52,462 nt of DNA from CAJUOR01 sp964596105 (lineage in GTDB: Bacteria > Bacillota_I > Bacilli_A > Erysipelotrichales > Coprobacillaceae): assembly GCA_964596105.1 (NCBI GenBank), contig CAZQRT010000002.1, positions 1-52,462 on the forward strand. Direction: 5' to 3'. This document shows, in pieces, positions 8,221 to 15,549 of this stretch. How positions within the stretch are numbered: position 1 is the stretch's first letter; every line of letters starts with the position of its first letter. The notes beneath the pieces are model-generated. The model was not told the DNA's origin. It did not search any database and saw only the letters and a program-made list of their open reading frames with translations. Made by a program: the position numbers and the translations under genes.

Positions 8221-9554
8221 AGTCGCTTTACGGCAAATTAGTTTTCGGATTTTTGATCAGCATCTTTTTCGCGTTTTCTCTGGCCGGGTATGTGAGCACG
8301 CAAAATCACCGCGAGCGGCTGGAGGAACTGACGGTCAACCGCATCACGGAAAGCGCGCAGAGTTTAGTGAATCTGCCTCTGGAAGCGGGCGGCATGGAAA
8401 GTTATGCCCGGGCAACCGGCATCGGGATCGCCGTGGTTCACGGGGATCAGGTGGATTATTACGGCACGGAGATGGCGGGCCTGACGGATGACAAGATTCT
8501 GGACATGGCGTCCAGTCCCGGGGCGCAAAAAGACGGGGAGAGCATGTTTTATGCCGCCCCGGCGGCCGGCGGGGCGACGCTGGTGCTGCGCAAGAGCATG
8601 CATGAGGAAAACCGGATTTTTGAGCAGTCGCTCATGTACGCGCTGGGCAGTATCTTCATCTGCGGCACGGTGGTGTTTTTAATCATCGCCAATTTCATTG
8701 TCAAACCGGTGCAGCGTCTCACCAGAGCCACGAAAGAGCTGACCAAGGGAAATTATAATGTCGAGGTGAAATACCGCGGCCATGATGAACTGGCTGTGCT
8801 GGCCGAAAGCTTCAATACCATGGCCCGGCGCCTTTTAGAGCTGGAGGAGAACCGCCAGAAGTTTATTTCCGATGTGTCCCACGAGTTTCAAACCCCGCTG
8901 ACTTCCATTCAGGGTTTCGCGAAGATTTTAAAGTCGGAGGAGATCAGCAGCGAGCAGCGGACGCGGTACGCCAATATTATTCTGGAACAGTCCAAAAGGC
9001 TTTCGATTTTATCGAAGAACATGATGCAGCTGACGCTATTGGAAAATGACGACATCAGGCTGGAAAAAAGCCGTTATTCGCTGACGGCGCAGCTGGCCGC
9101 GATCGTCGAGATGCAGACGGTTGACGCCAGCCGGAAAAATCTTGATCTCGTGACCGATTTTCCCAAGTCTGATGTTATGATCGTGGCCGACAAGGACCGC
9201 ATGGAGCAGGTTTTCATCAATCTCATCAGCAATGCCATCAAGTATACCATGGAGGGCGTGATCACGGTGCGCCTGCGCCGCTCTCTCAAGGAGATCGAGG
9301 TGCAGGTGGAGGATACCGGCATCGGGCTGACTCCGGAAGCGCAGAATCATATTTTTGACCGCTTTTACCGCGCCGACAAATCGCGCTCCATCCAGGGCAA
9401 CGGCCTCGGTCTGGCGATCGTGAAGCGCATCATCGATCTGCACGGGTTCAAGATCAATGTGCAAAGCCAGCCGGATGTCGGATCGATTTTTTCGGTGATC
9501 ATTCCCGGCGAGGGCATTCATCTGACGATGCGCGGTAAAAATCAGGAGTCTTAG
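8217..9554 (+). CDS. Sensor histidine kinase (HAMP, HisKA, HATPase)
   Basis: Membrane kinase of 445 residues partnered with the regulator it overlaps (ATGA). There is a TM span at about 8-25, a small extracytoplasmic domain of about 115 residues, a second TM at about 140-163, and HAMP (KPVQRLTRATKELTKGNYNV) to about 215. The HisKA phosphoacceptor His lies in VSHEFQTPLTS; Q replaces the more common R or L after the Phe. The ATPase domain has the N box NLISNAIKYT, G1 EDTGIGL, F box FDRFYR and G2 GNGLGLAIV. No PAS domain is seen, so it is shorter than WalK. The signal is unknown. Confidence 0.95.
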   Translation: MKSLYGKLVFGFLISIFFAFSLAGYVSTQNHRERLEELTVNRITESAQSLVNLPLEAGGMESYARATGIGIAVVHGDQVDYYGTEMAGLTDDKILDMASSPGAQKDGESMFYAAPAAGGATLVLRKSMHEENRIFEQSLMYALGSIFICGTVVFLIIANFIVKPVQRLTRATKELTKGNYNVEVKYRGHDELAVLAESFNTMARRLLELEENRQKFISDVSHEFQTPLTSIQGFAKILKSEEISSEQRTRYANIILEQSKRLSILSKNMMQLTLLENDDIRLEKSRYSLTAQLAAIVEMQTVDASRKNLDLVTDFPKSDVMIVADKDRMEQVFINLISNAIKYTMEGVITVRLRRSLKEIEVQVEDTGIGLTPEAQNHIFDRFYRADKSRSIQGNGLGLAIVKRIIDLHGFKINVQSQPDVGSIFSVIIPGEGIHLTMRGKNQES

Positions 9555-9609
9555 ATTCATAGTTTTAGATTTATAGTTTTATATATTCATAAATTTATTA
9601 AAGAAAAAA

Positions 9610-9632
9610 CCCTGTCTAAGACAGGGCTTTTA
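9610..9632. terminator. Bidirectional terminator between kinase and PIG-L genes
   Basis: CCCTGTC, a TAA loop and GACAGGG at 9610-9626, with an A-run on the left and a T-rich run on the right. It can stop the kinase operon on plus and the PIG-L transcript on minus. The 55 bases before it (9555-9609) are AT-rich with short repeats of ATAGTTTTA type and no gene. Confidence 0.85.
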
Positions 9633-10355
9633 TTTTAGAAAGTCAGGAATGGCGAAGCAGTGGGCATGGATCCGGTTTAACAGCCGCAGCCGCTCCACGA
9701 CGGGTCCGGCGCCGCTTTGCAGTTTAAACAGCTTGTCATACATAGCCATCGTCGCTTCGTCGACCTGGGTTTTGTGGGCGCGGATCGCCTTCATTTTCAG
9801 CTCGTAAACGTCCGCGATATCAACAGCGGTATTGGCGCGGTCCGTGAAGTAGTAGCCGATGATCTCGGGAGCCCAGGCATCCTCGTGAAGTTTGTCGTCA
9901 GAAAAAGGATACCAGGCTTCGGGACTGCGCATAAAGGCTTCATTGACGGCTTTGCCGCAGTGCAGATGGACCGGGTGCATTTCATCCTGCAGGGCCGGGT
10001 CCGCGGTAAAAATCGCCTGAGGGCGGATTTTGCGGATGACCTTGACCAGATCGCCCACTAAATCGTCATGGGTACTGTAGTTTAGCGTCTGGTAGCCGAG
10101 ATCGCCCAGATTGATGACGCCGAGAATATTCATGGCGTTGCCCGCTTCGATCTTGCGCATCGCCGCCAGCTGGCTTGGGGGAATGGTTTTGGAGCCGCCC
10201 GCCCCCAGGGTGACAGTCAGACCGTAGACGGGGATTTTGTTTCGCACGAGCCAGGCCATAGTGCCGCCGGCGCCGATCTCGTTGTCGTCGGGATGGGGCT
10301 GGATGAACAGGGCGCTTTGAATGTCCGTGATTTTTGGATAAGCGATCAGATCCAT
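9630..10355 (-). CDS. PIG-L family LmbE-like deacetylase
   Basis: Zinc-dependent deacetylase-fold hydrolase of 241 residues. The family removes N-acetyl groups from sugar conjugates (GlcNAc-PI, mycothiol or bacillithiol precursors). Seen: QPHPDDNEIGAGGT near residue 20 with the H-x-D-D metal motif, GDLGYQ, and DEMHPVHLHCGKA near residue 127 supplying the third His. The start is an ATG after AAGGAGGAAATC. The stop codon overlaps the edge of the bidirectional terminator. It lies 47 bases downstream of pgi on the same strand and is probably co-transcribed. A bacillithiol role (BshB) is possible, but no other bsh gene is in view. Confidence 0.85.
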   Translation of the reverse strand: MDLIAYPKITDIQSALFIQPHPDDNEIGAGGTMAWLVRNKIPVYGLTVTLGAGGSKTIPPSQLAAMRKIEAGNAMNILGVINLGDLGYQTLNYSTHDDLVGDLVKVIRKIRPQAIFTADPALQDEMHPVHLHCGKAVNEAFMRSPEAWYPFSDDKLHEDAWAPEIIGYYFTDRANTAVDIADVYELKMKAIRAHKTQVDEATMAMYDKLFKLQSGAGPVVERLRLLNRIHAHCFAIPDFLK

Positions 10356-10402
10356 GATTTCCTCCTTAAAAAAAGGACCGCAGGATACGGTCCCATTTTG
10401 CT

Positions 10403-11683
10403 TTATACGCCCGGTTTGCCCAGAAGCTTGAACATATTTTTCTTGTAGACCTCAACGCCCGGCTGGTTGAACGGGTTCACGCCCAGCATGTATACGGACA
10501 TCGCGCAGGCTTTCTCAAAGAAATATACCATGTAGCCAAATCCGTAGGCATCCATTTTATCCAGCTCGATGACGATATTCGGCACGCCGCCGACATTGGT
10601 GTGGGCGTCGATCGTGCCCTCGCAGGCTTTCTTGTTGACATAATCAACGGTTTTGCCGGCCAGGTAGTTCAGGTTGTCGAGGTTGTCAGGATCCTCAGGG
10701 ACGACGACATCGGTCTGCGGCTCTTTGACGCGAAGCACGGTCTCATAGAGCACTTTGCTGCCTTCCTGAACAAACTGTCCTAACGAGTGCAGGTCGGTTG
10801 TGAAGGTGCCGCTCGTAGGCAGGATACCTTTGTTTTCTTTACCCTCGGATTCTCCAAACAGCTGTTTCCACCATTCCGCGACCATGCCTAACTGCAGCTC
10901 ATAGGTCACAAACATCTCAGCGGCGTAACCCTGATTGTTTAAAATGTGGCGGGCCACCGCGTAACGGTAGCAGTCGTTGGTCATCAGATCATCATTGTCA
11001 TACTCTTTTCTCGCGTCTGCCGCGCCCTGCAGCATGGCTTTGACGTCAATGCCGGCCACAGCGATCGGGAACAGACCGACCGCGGTCAGTACCGAGTAGC
11101 GGCCGCCGATATCATCGGGAATGACAAATGTCTCATAACCGTTGTTGTCTGATAAAACTTTTAACGCGCCGCGGGCTTTATCGGTCGTGGCGATAATGCG
11201 CTCTTTGGCTTTTTCTTTGCCGTAGCGCTTTTCACAGATATCCTTGAAGATCCTGAAGGCGATGGATGTTTCCGTGGTGGTTCCGGACTTGGAAATGCAG
11301 TTGATGGCGAATTCTTTGTCTTCGATATATTTCACCACCTGGGCGATATAGTTCGAAGAGAAAGTATTGCCGACGTAGATGATCTCGACCTTGTTTGTCG
11401 GATAAAGTCCGTTGATGGCTTCAATGGCCGCGCGCGCTCCCAAATAGGAACCGCCGATGCCGCAAACCAGAAGCACATCCACTTCGTTTTGAATTTTATT
11501 CGCGACTTTGATGATGCGCTCCAGCTCTTCTTTGTCATAATCTACCGGCCAGTCCATCCAGCCTAAAAAATCATTGCCCGCACCGGTCTTGTTTTTCAAA
11601 ACCTCATGCAGTTCTTTCACTTTGTCCTGATAGGAAGCGATGTCCTCCTTGAGCAGGGCGTTTTCCAAACTTACTTTGATCAC
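10403..11683 (-). CDS. pgi: Glucose-6-phosphate isomerase
   Basis: Interconverts glucose-6-P and fructose-6-P. Seen: GIGGSYLGARAAIEA, the substrate-phosphate region ISKSGTTTETSIAFR, and FQEGSK-like FVQEGSKVLYET. The C-terminal region has NQPGVEVYK with catalytic Lys nearby. An open frame extends to 11779, but its first ATGs are implausible: one (11743) lies inside the -10 hexamer. A perfect GAGGAGG followed 8 bases later by GTG at 11683 gives a protein starting VIKVSLENALL, matching the family N-terminus, and 426 residues. The frame continues to 11779 without a stop, which misleads simple start calling. Cytosolic glycolytic enzyme. Confidence 0.93.
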   Translation of the reverse strand: MIKVSLENALLKEDIASYQDKVKELHEVLKNKTGAGNDFLGWMDWPVDYDKEELERIIKVANKIQNEVDVLLVCGIGGSYLGARAAIEAINGLYPTNKVEIIYVGNTFSSNYIAQVVKYIEDKEFAINCISKSGTTTETSIAFRIFKDICEKRYGKEKAKERIIATTDKARGALKVLSDNNGYETFVIPDDIGGRYSVLTAVGLFPIAVAGIDVKAMLQGAADARKEYDNDDLMTNDCYRYAVARHILNNQGYAAEMFVTYELQLGMVAEWWKQLFGESEGKENKGILPTSGTFTTDLHSLGQFVQEGSKVLYETVLRVKEPQTDVVVPEDPDNLDNLNYLAGKTVDYVNKKACEGTIDAHTNVGGVPNIVIELDKMDAYGFGYMVYFFEKACAMSVYMLGVNPFNQPGVEVYKKNMFKLLGKPGV

Positions 11684-11741
11684 TGTTTGTTCCTCCTCGT
11701 TTTTTTCTGCCATTGTTTTTGGCCGTCTCTTAGTTGCTTTC

Positions 11742-11771
11742 ATTATATCACCAAAAGCCGGCGGTTGTAAA
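11742..11771 (-). promoter_or_regulatory. Promoter of pgi
   Basis: Read on minus: TTTACA, an 18-base spacer and TATAAT. Initiation about 7 bases later leaves a 5' leader of roughly 50 bases before the GTG start and puts the upstream in-frame ATG at 11743 within the promoter. Confidence 0.8.
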
Positions 11772-11853
11772 CAAAGCAATCAACTTCTTATCTTGTTTTC
11801 CGAAACTGCAACCGGTTCCCTTTTGTATTTTAACGATCAAAAATAGTTATCCG

Positions 11854-11882
11854 TGGACAAACCGACCCGGGGCGTGTATAAT
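11854..11882 (+). promoter_or_regulatory. Promoter of the NifU-like gene and mscL
   Basis: TGGACA, a 17-base spacer and TATAAT. It diverges from the pgi promoter about 85 bases away. Confidence 0.8.
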
Positions 11883-11915
11883 GATCTGATGAAAGTGAAG
11901 GGGAGGGAAAAAACA

Positions 11916-12143
11916 GTGAAAAGTACCGAGGATCTGATTATTGAGACGATTGAGAAACTGCGCCGCTATCTTCAGCATGACGGCGGCGACTTGGAATATG
12001 TTGATTTTAAAGACGGCACGGTTTACGTGCACATGCTGGGAGCGTGCGCCGGCTGCGGTTTACTGGATTATACGCTGAAAGACGGCATTGAGCAGATTTT
12101 AATTGAGGAAGTTCCCGGCGTGATGGAGGTCAAGGCGATCTAG
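11916..12143 (+). CDS. NifU C-terminal-domain (Nfu) iron-sulfur scaffold protein
   Basis: Small Fe-S carrier of 75 residues. The Nfu domain is complete: IETIEKLRRYLQHDGGDLEYVDF, then GACAGCG with the CxxC that binds a 4Fe-4S cluster between two subunits, then DYTLKDGIEQILIEEVPGV. An open frame begins at 11853, but that is within the promoter. GGGGAGGG at 11900-11907 and the GTG at 11916 (spacing 9) mark the real start. Followed 9 bases later by mscL, probably in one transcript. Expected to deliver clusters made by a SUF system encoded elsewhere. Confidence 0.9.
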   Translation: MKSTEDLIIETIEKLRRYLQHDGGDLEYVDFKDGTVYVHMLGACAGCGLLDYTLKDGIEQILIEEVPGVMEVKAI

Positions 12144-12152
12144 GAGGACATT

Positions 12153-12590
12153 ATGAAACAGTGGATTAAAGACTTTAAAGCGTTTATCATGCGCGGCAAC
12201 GTGCTGGATATGGCGGTCGGCGTGATTATCGGCGGCGCGTTTGGATCGATTTCCTCAAGTCTGGTCAATGATATCATCATGCCGGCGATCGGTCTCATTT
12301 TAGGCAAGGTCGATTTCAGCGACCTGAAGATCGTTTTACAGCAGCAGACCCTGGCCGCGGACGGCAGCGTGCTGGTGCCGGAAGTGGCGATCCGCTACGG
12401 GATGTTTATCCAGCAGGTCGTGAATTTCCTGATCATCGCTTTCGCGGTGTTCGTCATGATCCGCGCCTTCAACAAGCTGACCAGCCTTCATAAAAAGCCC
12501 GAGGAGCCGGCTGAACCGGAGGTACCGAAAGAGACCGCTGAGGATATTCTCGGCGAGATTCGTGATTTATTAAAGGAGCAGAAGGCCTGA
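12153..12590 (+). CDS. mscL: Large-conductance mechanosensitive channel MscL
   Basis: Homopentameric inner-membrane safety valve opened by membrane tension during hypo-osmotic shock. 145 residues. Seen: N-terminal amphipathic helix (IKDFKAFIMRGN), TM1 VLDMAVGVIIGGAFGSISSSLVNDIIMP with the pore-lining pattern, a periplasmic loop of about 40 residues, TM2 VVNFLIIAFAVFVMI and a charged C-terminal bundle ending in ILGEIRDLLKEQKA. Start ATG after AGGAGGACATT. Translated directly after the Nfu gene. Confidence 0.95.
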   Translation: MKQWIKDFKAFIMRGNVLDMAVGVIIGGAFGSISSSLVNDIIMPAIGLILGKVDFSDLKIVLQQQTLAADGSVLVPEVAIRYGMFIQQVVNFLIIAFAVFVMIRAFNKLTSLHKKPEEPAEPEVPKETAEDILGEIRDLLKEQKA

Positions 12591-12603
12591 GCGGCCTTTT
12601 TTT
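12582..12603 (+). terminator. Terminator of mscL
   Basis: AAGGCC, a TGAGC loop that contains the mscL stop codon, GGCCTT, then a T-run. Confidence 0.8.
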
Positions 12604-12608
12604 AAAAC

Positions 12609-12980
12609 ATGAAAACGTACTGTGATCTTTCTAAAAATATCACCGGTCATGAAGCGAAACCGGGAACTTTCTGGTACCGCGCCGTCCTGTTTATTACAGA
12701 CGGCCAGGGTTTGATCTCTCAACCGCTGATCGTGGAATATCAAAAGGATCAGACTTTCGCGCAAATCATCATGGCACAAAACCAGTTTGACAGCGGGAAA
12801 CTGTCATATCTAGGCACCGCGTATACCGCCGCCACGATCAGCGAGGTTTATCTGTATCACGATGCGGATACCGGTTTAAAAAGCGTTCCATTCGCTGAGA
12901 TGATCGCTCACAAAGCGGAGTTTACCGATGATCTCTGGCAGGTCTATACCCAGTTTGAACCGTTTTTGCGCGCGTTTTAA
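12609..12980 (+). CDS. Hypothetical protein, 123 aa
   Basis: Not recognised. Predicted soluble alpha/beta protein with no signal peptide or known motif; the first third is beta-rich (TFWYRAVLFITDGQGLISQPLIVEY). Codon use matches neighbours and the frame spans almost the whole gap, which supports a real gene. However, the ATG lies 6 bases after the mscL terminator T-run, with no Shine-Dalgarno and a stop codon just upstream in frame. It would need a leaderless or read-through transcript. An antisense frame here (12570-12779) looks like a shadow. Confidence 0.5.
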   Translation: MKTYCDLSKNITGHEAKPGTFWYRAVLFITDGQGLISQPLIVEYQKDQTFAQIIMAQNQFDSGKLSYLGTAYTAATISEVYLYHDADTGLKSVPFAEMIAHKAEFTDDLWQVYTQFEPFLRAF

Positions 12981-12991
12981 TGCGATTGTAA

Positions 12992-13020
12992 TTGCCTTGA
13001 GGCGCCCGGTCTGTTATAAT
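12992..13020 (+). promoter_or_regulatory. Promoter of the metK leader
   Basis: TTGCCT, a 17-base spacer and TATAAT, preceded by TG (TGTTATAAT, extended -10). Transcription would start near 13027, about 23 bases before the riboswitch P1 helix. Confidence 0.8.
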
Positions 13021-13049
13021 GCCCCTTGTCAAATAAAATATCCATTTCT

Positions 13050-13148
13050 CTTATTTCGAATCTGCGTAGATGAGGATCCATGACGCAGTGGCAACCCTTA
13101 TAAAAATAAGAAGGTGCCTTACCGAGCAAGAGTTTCTTGAACAATAAG
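13050..13148 (+). ncRNA. SAM-responsive riboswitch (S-box / SAM-I-like aptamer)
   Basis: Four-helix junction upstream of metK. P1: CTTATT (13050-13055) with AATAAG (13143-13148). P2: CTGCG (13062-13066) with CGCAG (13084-13088), holding GATGA and ATGA internal-loop bases. P3: CTTAT, an AAAA loop and ATAAG at 13097-13110, flanked by the conserved GGCAACC on the left and AAGGTGCC with TTACC on the right. P4: CAAGA, GTT, TCTTG at 13127-13139. GGCAACC and AAGGTGC are hallmarks of SAM-I. The P2 arm lacks the usual GAGGGA...GGCCC strand, so this may be a divergent member. SAM binding should favour termination at 13167-13197 and reduce metK. Confidence 0.85.
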
Positions 13149-13149
13149 G

Positions 13150-13197
13150 GAAAGCAAGGAGTACCATGCTTTCTTTTATAGAAAGCAGTTTTTTTTT
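13150..13197 (+). terminator. Riboswitch expression platform: terminator and competing antiterminator
   Basis: Terminator: TGCTTTC (13167-13173), a TTTTATA loop, GAAAGCA (13181-13187), G and nine T. A second copy of GAAAGCA at 13150-13156, adjoining the P1 3' strand, can pair with the same TGCTTTC and form an antiterminator. The two pairings exclude each other. Confidence 0.85.
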
Positions 13198-13217
13198 GAG
13201 CGCGAGGAGGAGTTATA

Positions 13218-14354
13218 TTGTATAAAAATTTATTTACATCAGAATCGGTCGGGGAGGGGCATCCTGATAAAGTATGCGACCGCATTTCCGACGCGATTCT
13301 TGACGCCTGTCTGGCCGGGGATCCATACAGCCGCGTGGCCTGCGAGGTTTTCGCCACCACGAACCTGGTGATCATCGGCGGGGAAATCACCACCGCGGCG
13401 TTGATTGATTATGAACAGGTGGCCCGGCAGGCGATCCGTGACATCGGCTACAAAAGTGATGAGGAAGGTCTGGATGCCGACCACTGCGAGATCAGAGTGG
13501 TGCTTGACCAGCAGTCGCCTGATATCGCCCGGGGCACCAACCGCGAAGTCGGCGGGGCCGGGGATCAGGGCATCATGTTCGGGTACGCGACAAGCGAGAC
13601 GAAAAATTACATGCCGCTGGCGATCGCGATCGCGCACCGTCTGATGCTTCTGGCCGGTCAGAAAAGAAAAAACGGCAGTTTTCCCTATTCCCGCCCGGAC
13701 ATGAAATCCCAGGTGACCATAGACTACACGGGCAAGCCGCGCATCGACACGATTCTCATGTCCTGCCAGCATGATCCCGATTATGACGAGAAAGTTTTCA
13801 AGGACTTTATTCATCATGAAATCATGGATGAGGTCGTCAGGGAATTCGGCCTGAATACCGACTATAAAGTACTGATCAATCCGACGGGACGGTTTGTGAT
13901 CGGCGGCCCGCACGGCGATACCGGCCTGACGGGAAGAAAAATCATCGTGGACACTTACGGCGGTTATGCCCGGCACGGCGGCGGGGCTTTCTCCGGGAAG
14001 GATCCCAGCAAGGTGGACCGCTCCGCGGCGTATATGGCGCGCTATATCGCGAAAAATATTGTCGCGGCCGGCCTCGCGGACAAACTGGAAATCCAGCTGT
14101 CCTACGCGATCGGGGTGGCCGAGCCGACCAGCGTCCATGTCGAAACCTTCGGCACCGAGCACATTCCCGTCGCGAATATCCTTGACATCATCTTAAAAAA
14201 CTTCGATCTGACGCCTAACGGCATCATCACCGCTTTAAATCTGTTAAGGCCGATCTACACGCCGACCTCGGCCTACGGGCATTTCGGCCGCGACGATATC
14301 GATCTGCCCTGGGAGAGACTGGATATGACAGAGAAAATCAAGGCAAGGTTGTAA
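13218..14354 (+). CDS. metK: S-adenosylmethionine synthetase
   Basis: Makes SAM from methionine and ATP; cytosolic homotetramer. 378 residues, slightly shorter than many homologues (about 395). Seen: FTSESVGEGHPDKVCDRISDA (ATP and methionine binding), GGAGDQGIMFGYA and the P-loop-like GGGAFSGKDPSKVDRSAAY. The start codon is TTG, chosen because GAGGAGGAG ends 5 bases before it and residues MYKNLFTSES match the family N-terminus. Transcription is governed by the SAM riboswitch directly upstream, a feedback loop on the enzyme's own product. No clear U-tailed terminator follows. Confidence 0.96.
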   Translation: MYKNLFTSESVGEGHPDKVCDRISDAILDACLAGDPYSRVACEVFATTNLVIIGGEITTAALIDYEQVARQAIRDIGYKSDEEGLDADHCEIRVVLDQQSPDIARGTNREVGGAGDQGIMFGYATSETKNYMPLAIAIAHRLMLLAGQKRKNGSFPYSRPDMKSQVTIDYTGKPRIDTILMSCQHDPDYDEKVFKDFIHHEIMDEVVREFGLNTDYKVLINPTGRFVIGGPHGDTGLTGRKIIVDTYGGYARHGGGAFSGKDPSKVDRSAAYMARYIAKNIVAAGLADKLEIQLSYAIGVAEPTSVHVETFGTEHIPVANILDIILKNFDLTPNGIITALNLLRPIYTPTSAYGHFGRDDIDLPWERLDMTEKIKARL

Positions 14355-14397
14355 TAGGCCAGCGAAATGGGATTCTATTTGACAAATAACTGATGCG

Positions 14398-14442
14398 GAC
14401 CGCCGAAAAATATTTGCTTTCCGGCGGTCTTGATGCTATAAT
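14398..14442 (+). promoter_or_regulatory. rplS promoter with overlapping perfect inverted repeat
   Basis: TTGCTT (14414-14419), a 17-base spacer and TATAAT (14437-14442). An 8-base perfect inverted repeat, GACCGCCG at 14398-14405 and CGGCGGTC at 14422-14429, brackets the -35 element, with its right arm inside the spacer. It could be an operator, or a hairpin ending metK transcripts, although no T-run follows. Confidence 0.65.
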
Positions 14443-14467
14443 GGGCAAGTCAGATATTGACGCAGAA

Positions 14468-14495
14468 GTTCCGCTGGGGCACGGCCCGTATGAAC
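14468..14495 (+). promoter_or_regulatory. Hairpin in the rplS 5' leader, candidate L19 leader
   Basis: Outer arms GTTC and GAAC enclose GGGC, ACG, GCCC. The hairpin lies about 36 bases before the rplS ATG and downstream of the promoter. Autoregulatory L19 leaders are known in Bacillota; whether this matches that motif needs a covariance search. Confidence 0.4.
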
Positions 14496-14530
14496 TTTCC
14501 AGAAAAGATTTGTTTAAAAGGAGAAGAAAG

Positions 14531-14881
14531 ATGAACTTACAAATTGTGGAAGACATTACCAAAAAGCAGCTGCGCCACGATATCCCGGAGTTCCGTCCCG
14601 GCGATACTTTAAGGGTGTACGTAAAGATTCAGGAAGGCGACAAAAGCCGTATTCAGATGTTCGAGGGCGTTTGCATCGCCCGCAAAGGTCACGGCATTTC
14701 GGAGACCTTCACGGTGAGAAAGATCTCTTATCAGGTGGGAGTCGAAAGGACTTTCCCGGTTCATTCCCCGATCATCGACCATATCGCGGTCGTCCGTTAC
14801 GGCAAGGTGCGCCGTGCCAAACTGCATTACCTGCGCGGCTTAACCGGCAGAGCGGCCCGCATCAAAGAATTAAGAAAGTAG
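14531..14881 (+). CDS. rplS: 50S ribosomal protein L19
   Basis: Large-subunit protein near the 30S-50S interface. 116 residues, the normal length. Seen: FRPGDTLRVYVKIQEGDKSRIQMFEGVCIAR-type core, GISETFTVRKISYQVGVERTFPVHSP and the basic C-terminus VRRAKLHYLRGLTGRAARIKE. An open frame extends upstream to 14393, but AAGGAGAAG followed by the ATG at 14531 fits the family start. It has its own promoter and terminator, ahead of lepB, rbgA and rnhB, the usual Bacillota neighbours. Confidence 0.97.
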   Translation: MNLQIVEDITKKQLRHDIPEFRPGDTLRVYVKIQEGDKSRIQMFEGVCIARKGHGISETFTVRKISYQVGVERTFPVHSPIIDHIAVVRYGKVRRAKLHYLRGLTGRAARIKELRK

Positions 14882-14885
14882 TGAA

Positions 14886-14905
14886 AAGCGGCTCGTCCGC
14901 TTTTT
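14886..14905 (+). terminator. Terminator of rplS
   Basis: AAGCGG, a CTCGT loop and CCGCTT, followed by T-run; 4 bases after the stop codon. Confidence 0.85.
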
Positions 14906-14907
14906 GT

Positions 14908-14936
14908 TTGCTGAAAAAAATGTTTTATGATATGAT
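14908..14936 (+). promoter_or_regulatory. Promoter of lepB
   Basis: TTGCTG, a 17-base spacer and TATGAT, between the rplS terminator and the lepB ribosome site. Confidence 0.6.
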
Positions 14937-14956
14937 TGACAAAGAGGTGAGCAAGC

Positions 14957-15514
14957 ATGAGCGCAACGGCAAAAGAATGGATCAAAAATATTGGCGAGTT
15001 AGTACTGGTCGCGATCCTCACTTATCTGATTTTTACCTATATAGTCAAACCCGTCAGCATTGAGGGCCACAGCATGATGCCCAGTATCAACGATGCTGAT
15101 TTAGCCATAGTTGATACCATCGGTTTAAGGCAAAACGGCGTGAAACGCTTCGATGTCGTCATCATTGACTGCGACCGCCTGCAGGAACGCCTGATTAAAC
15201 GCGTCATCGGTTTACCGAACGAAACCATTGAATACAAAAACGACCGGCTCTATGTGGACGGCCGGTACATCGCGGAGCCATTCCTCGATAAACAGTATAT
15301 GAAAGACACCATCGCCGAAAGCGGCCTGACCCGCTTCACGAGCGATTTCAAAATCACCTTGAAAGACAATGAATACTTTGTCATGGGTGACAACCGCCCT
15401 CATTCCGAAGACTCGCGGGCGGTAGGCACCTTCGGGAGAGAAGATTTTATCGGCAAAAACGGCTTTATCATCTTTCCCTTCAGCCATTTTGGATATTTAA
15501 ATCAACAGCAGTAA
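14957..15514 (+). CDS. lepB: Signal peptidase I
   Basis: Membrane-anchored serine protease that removes signal peptides from exported proteins. 185 residues, the single-span Gram-positive type. One N-terminal TM (LVLVAILTYLIFTYIV), then the catalytic Ser in EGHSMMPS and the general-base Lys in RLIKRVIGLPNE; the C-terminal boxes YFVMGDNRPHSEDSR and IGKNGFIIFPF follow. ATG after GAGGTGAGCAAGC. Monocistronic: promoter upstream and terminator directly after. Confidence 0.96.
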   Translation: MSATAKEWIKNIGELVLVAILTYLIFTYIVKPVSIEGHSMMPSINDADLAIVDTIGLRQNGVKRFDVVIIDCDRLQERLIKRVIGLPNETIEYKNDRLYVDGRYIAEPFLDKQYMKDTIAESGLTRFTSDFKITLKDNEYFVMGDNRPHSEDSRAVGTFGREDFIGKNGFIIFPFSHFGYLNQQQ

Positions 15515-15537
15515 GGAAGCCCGGCTTCCTTTTTTTC
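15514..15537 (+). terminator. Terminator of lepB
   Basis: AGGAAG, CCCGG loop, CTTCCT and seven T, beginning on the last base of the stop codon. Confidence 0.85.
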
Positions 15538-15549
15538 AGGAGTCAGACA

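Noticed and set aside
7543..9554. Calling the two-component pair WalRK
   Set aside because: The kinase lacks a PAS domain and walH/walI-type genes do not follow, so a specific name is not supported.
9555..9609. AT-rich short repeats as a CRISPR or attachment site
   Set aside because: Units are irregular, very short and without spacers; this looks like degenerate intergenic sequence beside a terminator.
13239..14162. 307-codon antisense frame under metK
   Set aside because: Shadow produced by GC-rich third positions of metK; no start context and no family features.
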